NCBI GenBank assembly: GCA_003554685.1
Contig: PWHA01000044.1
Coordinates: 1-5,923, forward strand
Source: Halanaerobiaceae bacterium
GTDB lineage: Bacteria > Bacillota > Halanaerobiia > Halanaerobiales > Halarsenatibacteraceae
Reading direction: 5' to 3'
DNA: 5,923 nucleotides
The translations under genes were made by a program, and so were the position numbers. Each line of letters begins with the position of its first letter. Positions within the stretch are counted from its first letter, which is position 1. Below the pieces are notes generated by a model, which made no database searches, had not been told where the DNA came from, and worked only from the letters and a program-made list of their open reading frames with translations. Below, one piece after another: positions 1 through 4,221 of the stretch.

Positions 1-2
1 AC

Positions 3-23
3 ATGGCTATTAAGTCTACTCAG
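3..23 (+). repeat. Left terminal inverted repeat
   Basis: This is the left arm of the inverted pair. It matches the reverse complement of 202-222 at 19 of 21 positions, with a perfect 14-base outer run. Similarity fades immediately inside the arm. Confidence 0.6.
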
Positions 24-201
24 CAAATATTTTCTCATTGTTAAGTTAATTATTATTCCAACCTATCATGACATAAAATACAAACATCAAAAAGTATGGA
101 TGAATACTGTTATTGCCCTAATTCCAGGTTCTGCCACGATGAATTTATTGATATGTTTATAAGAACCCATAATAGATAGCAACCTACTATTGTTTGGATT
201 C

Positions 202-222
202 CTGAGCTGACTTAATAGCCAT
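202..222 (-). repeat. Right terminal inverted repeat
   Basis: This is the right arm of the inverted pair; its reverse complement starts ATGGCTATTAAGTC. The sequence outside it is a T/A-rich run with no obvious structure. Confidence 0.6.
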
Positions 223-479
223 TTTAATTTATATTTGAAATTTTCTTCTTAATTATGGTTTGCTCTGAAAATCTGTTAGTAAGGCATCAGATATTATTTA
301 TTCAGCCTTGTAGCAGGACAGCTTTAAAAAGCAAAAAGCATAGTGTTTAACTATGCTTTATAACCATTATAAATGATTAAGGGATTTTGTCAAGCCGAGA
401 AGCTGGGAAGCTAACATTGAGACAGATAGCCGATTTTATTTTATTCAGCATAAGTCAGAATTGTTTCAAGCCGGCTGTG
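223..479. other. Gene-free AT-rich spacer
   Basis: No convincing coding region, RNA gene or riboswitch is seen here. The stretch contains the minus-strand terminator described separately. A frame open on plus from 381 to 578 can start only at a TTG (387) with no ribosome binding site. Its second half lies antisense to the ArsR-like gene, and its product resembles nothing I recognise, so it is not called a gene. Bases 387-480 are somewhat GC-richer than their surroundings and may be decayed coding DNA, but this is only an impression. Confidence 0.5.
330..359 (-). terminator. Intrinsic terminator for the ArsR-like gene
   Basis: A perfect 10-bp stem (335-344 with 350-359, arm AAAGCATAGT) has a 5-base loop. 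Read on the minus strand it is followed by TTTTTGCTTTTT. It lies about 120 bases past the stop of the minus-strand regulator gene and is the first good terminator in that direction. On the plus strand only a short T run closes the stem, so termination there would be weaker. Confidence 0.65.
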
Positions 480-776
480 CTAGACCAGGGTGATATCATG
501 AGATTTAATATTGAGGTAATTCAGGAACTCAATAAATTTTCTTTTTATTTCTTTTTCGTTGAGAGAATAATAGTGTGAGGGAGAGTCAACCCGCATGCTG
601 ACAATTTCCTGCATTTTTAGATTGTTTAAATGCCGGGAAATGGTGGAGGCGTTGATCTGCATTTTATCGGCCAGAGCTTCGACGGTCATTTCCTGGTGGG
701 TGGCCAGCAGATGTAAAATTTTGTTTTTTGATCCATGAGAAAAGCACTTGAAAAAATAGGCATATTTATCCTGCAT
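480..776 (-). CDS. ArsR-like winged-helix transcriptional regulator
   Basis: A 98-residue protein, about the usual size of ArsR/SmtB-type repressors, which bind DNA as dimers in the cytoplasm. Residues 8-75 form the winged helix: an initial helix with SHGSKNKILHLL, then MTVEALADKMQINASTISRHLNNLK as the helix-turn-helix with recognition helix STISRHLNNL, then the wing (VSMRVDSPSHYYSLN). The C-terminal helix (about 77-91) probably dimerises. The only cysteine is C11, and the ELCVCDL metal-binding motif of ArsR/CadC is absent, so metal sensing is not supported; the signal is unknown. The ATG start is backed by AGGAGA at 785-790, 8 bases upstream. It is divergent from the DUF192 gene, which is the likeliest target together with itself. 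A MarR- or other wHTH-type grouping is possible, but the fold assignment is solid. Confidence 0.8.
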   Translation of the reverse strand: MQDKYAYFFKCFSHGSKNKILHLLATHQEMTVEALADKMQINASTISRHLNNLKMQEIVSMRVDSPSHYYSLNEKEIKRKFIEFLNYLNIKSHDITLV

Positions 777-796
777 TTTAACTGTCTCCTTTTACG

Positions 797-819
797 GAAT
801 AATTTTTAAAAAATTATTC
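797..819. promoter_or_regulatory. Perfect 23-bp palindrome, candidate operator of the ArsR-like regulator
   Basis: Two 11-base arms (GAATAATTTTT and its exact complement) surround a single central base. It lies 20 bases upstream of the regulator start codon, just before its ribosome binding site, and 20 bases upstream of the -35 of the divergent DUF192 promoter. Size and symmetry suit a dimeric winged-helix repressor. AT-richness raises the chance of accidental symmetry, and the arms could also form a leader hairpin in the regulator mRNA. Binding by the neighbouring protein is inferred from position only. Confidence 0.4.
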
Positions 820-838
820 AATTTTGATAAAAAAGCTA

Positions 839-867
839 TTGACATATTTGTTTTTTATGTTTATACT
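839..867 (+). promoter_or_regulatory. Near-consensus sigma-A promoter of the DUF192 gene
   Basis: TTGACA (839-844) and TATACT (862-867) are separated by 17 bases, so transcription should start near 874, about 70 bases before the start codon. An inverted repeat ACATA-N9-TATGT (842-860) overlaps the -35 and spacer and could be a repressor site. Such a strong promoter next to a divergent repressor gene suggests repression rather than activation. Confidence 0.75.
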
Positions 868-885
868 ATATCTATAATATGCACA

Positions 886-913
886 AATGTCAAGATGTAA
901 ATGTGTGCATGTA
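886..913 (+). repeat. Tandem 14-bp repeat in the DUF192 leader
   Basis: Two adjacent 14-base units share the form AATGT-N4-ATGTA (886-899 and 900-913), with 10 of 14 positions identical. The segment also holds an inverted pair, ATGCACA (879-885) and TGTGCAT (904-910). It lies in the transcribed leader just after the predicted start, where a bound repressor could block elongation or an RNA hairpin could form. The function is inferred. Confidence 0.3.
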
Positions 914-943
914 AAAAAATATTTTAAATCTGGAGGGAATAAA

Positions 944-1480
944 ATGGGAGTAATGCAAAGAGCAAGCAGCCTCAGCATGAGAAACAAAATTATTATTGGC
1001 GTGGTCATTATTCTGGCTGTAGCCGCAGGTTATTTTACCATGAATGTCAGGAGTGACAGCAGGGTTACCCGGGCTTTTAGCAATATGCCGACAGGATCTG
1101 TGGATATTGTTAATGATCTGGGTGAAGTGGTAACTTTAAATGTGAATATTGCTGAAACCAATGAAGCCCGGCAGGCCGGTTTTAGGGGAGTAGGCGTGCA
1201 GGTGGTAAATGAGTCAGCGATCCTCTATCGCTATCTGCGCAACACCACTGTCAGCCATCAGGTCGATAAGGTTCGAGCCCCGCTGGATATGGCCTTCTTT
1301 GATGAAAATGGCGAAATTTTAAGCATAGTTCAGACCGAAGTTGGTGCTACCACCCGTTACAGCGCCGGTACCCGGGTTCAGTACAGATATATTCTGGCTT
1401 CCAGAAGAGGTTTTATGGAAAGAAATAATATATCTGTGGATGGCGGCTCCCGTCTTCTGGTAGAGTCAATCACCAAATAA
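944..1480 (+). CDS. Membrane-anchored DUF192 family protein
   Basis: A 178-residue protein of unknown biochemical function. After a basic N-terminus (R6, R13, K15) comes one hydrophobic segment at about 16-32 (IIIGVVIILAVAAGYF), so it is probably a signal anchor with the rest outside the membrane. Residues about 51-174 match the DUF192 fold: NIAETNEARQAGF (68-80) corresponds to the family's VAxTxxERxxGLM element, and RAPLDMAFFDENGEILSI (111-128) to the PLDIIFLDxxGxVV element. The C-terminal FMERNNISVDGGSRLLV matches the closing part. The usual WMKN just before PLD is replaced by QVDK, and the GLM-R-E stretch is degenerate. ATG 944 is chosen over an in-frame ATG at 887 because GGAGGG (932-937) lies 6 bases before it. 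The gene has its own strong promoter and terminator, so it is probably monocistronic, and it is divergent from the ArsR-like gene. Confidence 0.8.
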   Translation: MGVMQRASSLSMRNKIIIGVVIILAVAAGYFTMNVRSDSRVTRAFSNMPTGSVDIVNDLGEVVTLNVNIAETNEARQAGFRGVGVQVVNESAILYRYLRNTTVSHQVDKVRAPLDMAFFDENGEILSIVQTEVGATTRYSAGTRVQYRYILASRRGFMERNNISVDGGSRLLVESITK

Positions 1481-1536
1481 AAAATCAATATTGCTGAACT
1501 TTTAAAATCTAATAACCAATAAGCGGAAATTTTGCT

Positions 1537-1571
1537 GACCAGTGCTTTTTTAGACTGGTTTTTTGTTTTTT
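1537..1571 (+). terminator. Intrinsic terminator of the DUF192 gene
   Basis: A stem ACCAGT/ACTGGT (1538-1543 with 1554-1559), extended by a G-U pair, has a 10-base T-rich loop. It is followed by a T run broken by one G (1559-1571). It begins 57 bases after the DUF192 stop codon. The stem is short, but the T tract is long. Confidence 0.75.
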
Positions 1572-1652
1572 GCAGGCAGATTATTTCTCCTGAAAATTTC
1601 GTTATGATCAGGTTAAAATATGGTCAGATTAAGCTGCTATTACTCCGCTGCC

Positions 1653-1676
1653 TTCTCAGCCGGAAGCGGCTGAGAA
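1653..1676 (-). terminator. 10-bp hairpin after the CBS gene, possible terminator without T tract
   Basis: A perfect 10-bp stem (1653-1662 with 1667-1676, arm TTCTCAGCCG) closes a 4-base loop. It lies 22 bases beyond the stop of the minus-strand CBS gene and is the strongest hairpin between the two convergent genes. No T tract follows on either strand, so it may act with Rho, protect the mRNA 3' end, or backstop the upstream terminator. Confidence 0.4.
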
Positions 1677-1698
1677 AAGTTATGATTCTGTAAGAAGG

Positions 1699-2166
1699 TT
1701 ATAATTCTGCCAGTTTGTTTACCAGATTGGAACGGGTAATAATTCCCAGCAGATGTCCCTTTTCATCCACCACCGGGACTCTGTCGATCTTTCTTTTTTT
1801 CATTATCCTGGCGACTTCTTGCCCTGGAGTATCCTGCTGTACGGTATAGACCTTTCTGGACATCTGACTTCTTACCCTGACGCTGGCTATTAGTTCAAAG
1901 CCCTCCTTCAGGCTGGCAATATCCTTGGTATCGGTATGAGGAGAAATCCAGCCTGAGGTGTCCAGCAGGGAAACCACGTGGCTTTGTCCTGAAAAATCAA
2001 TAATATCTCTTTCGGTAATAATCCCGACCAGTTCGTTATTTTCATTTACCACCGGAGCACCGCTGATACTGTGTCTGGCAAAGAGCTGGATTACTTCCTT
2101 GAGGGTATCATCGGGATAAACGCTGATGGCCGGGCTGGTCATGATGTCGCTGGCGGTGAATTTCAT
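1699..2166 (-). CDS. Stand-alone two-CBS-domain protein
   Basis: A 155-residue cytoplasmic protein made almost wholly of a tandem CBS pair (Bateman module), which typically binds adenine nucleotides such as AMP, ATP or S-adenosylmethionine. CBS1 is at about 5-57 (ASDIMTSPAISVYPDDTL, then SGAPVVNENNELVGIITERD). CBS2 is at about 97-153 (VRSQMSRKVYTVQQDTP, then DRVPVVDEKGHLLGIITRSN). The GIIT-R-D and GIITRSN ends sit where ligand phosphates usually bind. A longer linker at 58-96 contains SGWISPHTDT. No effector domain is attached, so it probably acts by binding a partner; the partner cannot be told from context. ATG 2166 is chosen because GGGAGGT (2174-2180) lies 7 bases upstream. An in-frame extension to 2409 has no such site and would run through the gene's own promoter. 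Confidence 0.88.
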   Translation of the reverse strand: MKFTASDIMTSPAISVYPDDTLKEVIQLFARHSISGAPVVNENNELVGIITERDIIDFSGQSHVVSLLDTSGWISPHTDTKDIASLKEGFELIASVRVRSQMSRKVYTVQQDTPGQEVARIMKKRKIDRVPVVDEKGHLLGIITRSNLVNKLAEL

Positions 2167-2196
2167 GATAGTTACCTCCCTGGTATTTTTGGATTT

Positions 2197-2220
2197 TTCC
2201 TGGCCTTTAAGAGCCTGGAA
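2197..2220 (-). promoter_or_regulatory. Weak hairpin in the CBS gene leader
   Basis: Eight-base arms with one mismatch (2197-2204 with 2213-2220) and an 8-base loop lie in the leader 17 bases upstream of the ribosome binding site. No T tract follows, so it is not a terminator. A modest effect on translation or mRNA stability is possible but unproven. Confidence 0.22.
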
Positions 2221-2254
2221 GTTATTTAGGATCCGGAAGTTAATGGTTAATTTA

Positions 2255-2283
2255 ATTATATGCGACAGCCTGGCAATAATCAA
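2255..2283 (-). promoter_or_regulatory. Sigma-A promoter of the CBS gene
   Basis: On the minus strand TTGATT (2278-2283) and a perfect TATAAT (2255-2260) are 17 bases apart. Transcription would start near 2248, giving a leader of about 80 bases. It is back to back with the nagR promoter, about 70 bases away. Confidence 0.72.
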
Positions 2284-2353
2284 TATGTTTGAAATAAAAT
2301 TATGAAAATTCCGGTGGCCGGGCTTTGGGGAAGGGTTCACCGGTGCCAAAAAT

Positions 2354-2382
2354 TTTACATAAAAATTTGGATGTGATAAAAT
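2354..2382 (+). promoter_or_regulatory. Extended -10 promoter of the GntR regulator gene
   Basis: TTTACA (2354-2359) and TAAAAT (2377-2382) are separated by 17 bases, with an extended -10 TG at 2374-2375. The predicted transcription start is near 2389, just before the operator palindrome at 2397. Confidence 0.7.
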
Positions 2383-2396
2383 CAAGTTGTTAGGAA

Positions 2397-2408
2397 TGGT
2401 ATATACCA
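2397..2408. promoter_or_regulatory. NagR/DasR-type operator palindrome
   Basis: The perfect 12-bp palindrome TGGTATATACCA has the TGGT-N4-ACCA core known from NagR (YvoA) and DasR sites. It sits about 8 bases after the predicted start of transcription and 24 bases before the regulator start codon, so a bound dimer would block initiation or early elongation. The gene behind it encodes a regulator of that same family, which supports autoregulation. Binding itself is inferred. Confidence 0.7.
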
Positions 2409-2431
2409 CATATCCAATGGGAGGAATAGGA

Positions 2432-3187
2432 ATGTTTGAGAATATTGACAGGCTAAAGAGAGAGAGCCCGCTGCCCCTCTATTATCAGCTGGAAGAGGAA
2501 ATCAAGAGGCTGCTGCGGGAGGGTTGGCTTAAGGAGGGAGAAAAAATACCCTCGGAAAGAGAAATAGCCAGCAGGCTTGAGATCAGTCGCATGACAGCAC
2601 ACCGGGCTCTTGACAGCCTGGTCCAGAAAAATTATCTTTACCGGGAGCAGGGCAGGGGCACCTTTGTTGCCGGGGATAAGAAAGTGGAGGTAATTTCACC
2701 GCTGGCCAGCTTTTCCCGGGAGATGGAGAATCGAGGTTTTTCCATAACTTCCCGGGTAACCGGCTGGAAAAAGCGGGAGGCCTTTCCTGAAGAGGAGGAG
2801 AAACTGCAGTTAAAAAACCAGGAAGCAATCTTTGATTTTATACGCCTGAGAAGCCTGGAAAATGTGCCGGTTTTAAGAGAACAGGTGAGGATTCCGGTTA
2901 AATTTTGCCCGGCACTTAAACCTGACGCTCTGGAGAACAGCTCACTTTATGATATCTTTGCCAGAAATTATGCCCTGGAACTGAAAGAAGCCCGGGCTAC
3001 GGTGGAACCGGTAGCTCTCGTGGGTGAGATTGCTGCTGATCTGGAGGTTGAATCCGGGCAACTGGCGCTTTATTTTGAACAGCAGACCTATCTCAGCGAT
3101 GGTCGGCCGGTGGAGCTGACCAGAGCCTATTACCGTCATGAAGATCATAAGTTCCGGGTTAAACTGGGTAAGGAATATACCTATTAG
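2432..3187 (+). CDS. nagR: GntR/HutC-family regulator, NagR/DasR type
   Basis: A 251-residue cytoplasmic repressor of normal length for the HutC subfamily. The N-terminal winged helix (about 13-80) carries PLYYQLEEEIK, then IPSEREIASRLEISRMTAHRAL, and ends with the typical wing REQGRGTFV (71-79). The UTRA effector domain (about 88-247) shows FDFIRLR (134-140), PVLREQVRIP (146-155) and ELTRAYYRHEDHKFRV (228-243). In NagR/DasR relatives this domain binds amino-sugar phosphates such as GlcNAc-6-P or GlcN-6-P, which release DNA. ATG 2432 is preferred over an in-frame ATG at 2387 because GGGAGG (2419-2424) lies 7 bases upstream, while the earlier start falls at the predicted transcription start. 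It is followed 103 bases later by nagB on the same strand with no terminator between. The nagR name rests on fold, operator and neighbour together. A regulator of another sugar phosphate remains possible. Confidence 0.85.
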   Translation: MFENIDRLKRESPLPLYYQLEEEIKRLLREGWLKEGEKIPSEREIASRLEISRMTAHRALDSLVQKNYLYREQGRGTFVAGDKKVEVISPLASFSREMENRGFSITSRVTGWKKREAFPEEEEKLQLKNQEAIFDFIRLRSLENVPVLREQVRIPVKFCPALKPDALENSSLYDIFARNYALELKEARATVEPVALVGEIAADLEVESGQLALYFEQQTYLSDGRPVELTRAYYRHEDHKFRVKLGKEYTY

Positions 3188-3220
3188 GAACTATAAGAAC
3201 AAAAAAAGCAAAATTATCTT

Positions 3221-3248
3221 TTGAACAAAGGCTCTATTTCGATATAGA
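3221..3248 (+). promoter_or_regulatory. Possible internal promoter of nagB with overlapping palindrome
   Basis: TTGAAC (3221-3226) and TATAGA (3243-3248) are 16 bases apart. A 14-base near-palindrome (3234-3247, one mismatched pair) covers the late spacer and the -10. It does not match the TGGT-N4-ACCA operator, so control by the upstream regulator here is not supported. nagB may be read both from this promoter and by read-through from nagR. Confidence 0.4.
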
Positions 3249-3290
3249 TAAGTTTCAGAACTGATAATATCTCAGAGAAAGGATGATAGC

Positions 3291-4016
3291 ATGAGGTTAA
3301 TTATTACCGATAACTACAAAAAGCTCAGCCGGAGGACTGCCCGCTATGTGGCGGGTCAGATTGAGTTAAAGCCGGACTGCAATCTGGGACTTCCCACCGG
3401 CAGCACTCCCCTGGGAATGTATGATGTGCTGGTGAAACTCCATCAGGAAGAGGCTCTCACTCTGGCAGATGTTTCAACCTTTAATCTGGATGAATACCGG
3501 GGGCTGGACCGGACTCATCCTCGCAGTTATTATAATTATATGGCAGAGAACTTTTTCCGGCAGGTCGATATCAAAGAGGAAAATATAAATTTTCTGGATG
3601 GCACTGCCGGAGATATAGAGAAGGAATGTCATCGTTTTGAAAATAAAATAGCTGCCTCCGGAGGAATAGATTTAATGGTGCTGGGGATTGGTCGTAACGG
3701 TCATATCGGTTTTAATGAGCCGGCTGAAGAACTCAAAAGCCATGCCCATCTGGCTGAACTGGCGGAAGAAACCATTAAGGCCAATCAACGTTTTTTTCAG
3801 GAGGAAGAGGAGGTCCCCCGTCAGGCTCTGACCATGGGCATGGGCACAATTTTAAAATCCGACCGTATTTTGCTGCTGGCCAGCGGCCGGTCCAAGGCCT
3901 GGGCAGTGAAGGGGCTTATGAAAAAGAGGATATCTCCCGAATTTCCGGCCTCCTTTCTTCAGGTTCACCCCCGGGTTACCCTGATAATTGATCAGGAGGC
4001 AGCTGATAAAATTTAA
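3291..4016 (+). CDS. nagB: Glucosamine-6-phosphate deaminase
   Basis: A cytoplasmic enzyme that converts glucosamine-6-phosphate to fructose-6-phosphate and ammonia, the last step of GlcNAc/GlcN catabolism. Its 241 residues match the short Bacillus-type NagB (about 242) rather than the 266-residue allosteric E. coli form. Visible motifs are LGLPTGSTPLG (32-42, phosphate binding), FNLDEY (64-69) with catalytic D67, GIGRNGHIGFNEP (132-144) with H138 and E143, TMGMGTI (181-187), LLLASGRSKAWAVKG (194-208), and SPEFPASFLQVH (215-226). N136 stands where E. coli has Asp141, as I recall for Bacillus-type enzymes. The ATG follows GAAAGGA (3277-3283) by 7 bases. Upstream lies the GntR/NagR gene, which probably controls it. 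The usual partner nagA (GlcNAc-6-P deacetylase) is not in the window. Confidence 0.97.
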   Translation: MRLIITDNYKKLSRRTARYVAGQIELKPDCNLGLPTGSTPLGMYDVLVKLHQEEALTLADVSTFNLDEYRGLDRTHPRSYYNYMAENFFRQVDIKEENINFLDGTAGDIEKECHRFENKIAASGGIDLMVLGIGRNGHIGFNEPAEELKSHAHLAELAEETIKANQRFFQEEEEVPRQALTMGMGTILKSDRILLLASGRSKAWAVKGLMKKRISPEFPASFLQVHPRVTLIIDQEAADKI

Positions 4017-4032
4017 AAGAATTTTACCCGGG

Positions 4033-4062
4033 GTCCGGGGAACAGGTCAAACTGTCCGGGGA
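4033..4062 (+). repeat. Direct repeat GTCCGGGGA, 21-bp spacing
   Basis: Two exact 9-base copies (4033-4041 and 4054-4062) are spaced 21 bases start to start, two helical turns, just after the nagB stop. An upstream CCCGG (4027-4031) could pair with the CCGGG of either copy, giving short GC stems but no T tract. The rest of the 205-base nagB-iorA spacer is AT-rich. It has no clear terminator and only poor promoter matches, such as TTAAGA-N17-AATAAT at 4083-4111. Confidence 0.35.
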
Positions 4063-4221
4063 GATTATTCAGCTCATTAATTTAAGAATAATTCTGGAGT
4101 TTAACAATAATAATTATCAAAAAATACCGGGCCGTCAGAGGAATTTAATTTTTCATCTAGAAGTTTATGTAACAGCAGAAAAAAATTACAGCAGGATAAC
4201 TTCTGAGAGGAGAGTGATCTG

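Larger units (their letters stand above)
3..222. mobile_element. MITE-like element or IS remnant bounded by 21-bp inverted repeats
   Basis: Two 21-base arms face each other across about 180 bases. Both begin ATGGCTATTAAGTC, differ at two bases (TA against AG), and end CTCAG, so 19 of 21 positions match. Such termini are typical of DDE-transposase elements, and a 220-bp body is too short for a transposase, which fits a non-autonomous MITE or an internally deleted IS. The interior is AT-rich. It has an open frame on plus frame 1 (1-162) and a 37-codon open stretch on minus, neither recognisable. A target-site duplication cannot be tested because the left arm is only two bases from the window edge. 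It could instead be two unrelated copies of a short repeat, or a long-loop secondary structure. Confidence 0.45.

Noticed and set aside
1..162. Plus-strand open frame of 53 codons entering from the window edge, hydrophobic and ending in TAA
   Set aside because: It overlaps the inverted-repeat element, is AT-rich, resembles no family I know, and lacks the codon pattern of the real genes here. It could be the tail of an upstream gene, but there is not enough to support that.
387..480. Possible structured RNA or riboswitch in the GC-richer part of the left spacer
   Set aside because: I could not match it to any known riboswitch core or find a convincing set of paired helices, and no gene follows on that strand.
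387..578. Plus-strand open frame with a TTG start
   Set aside because: No ribosome binding site, half of it antisense to the well-supported ArsR-like gene, and no recognisable product.
887..943. Earlier in-frame ATG for the DUF192 gene adding 19 residues
   Set aside because: It has no Shine-Dalgarno sequence, lies within about 15 bases of the predicted transcription start, and would place a basic cysteine-containing stretch before a normal signal anchor. ATG 944 has a strong site.
2167..2409. 81-residue N-terminal extension of the CBS protein
   Set aside because: It would pass through the gene's own promoter and leader, looks non-coding, and bypasses the strong site GGGAGGT just before ATG 2166.
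2387..2431. Earlier in-frame ATG for the GntR regulator adding 15 residues
   Set aside because: It coincides with the predicted transcription start and the operator, and lacks a ribosome binding site.
4027..4062. GC-rich hairpins after nagB considered as an intrinsic terminator
   Set aside because: The stems are only about 5 bp and no T tract follows, so a terminator call is not supported.
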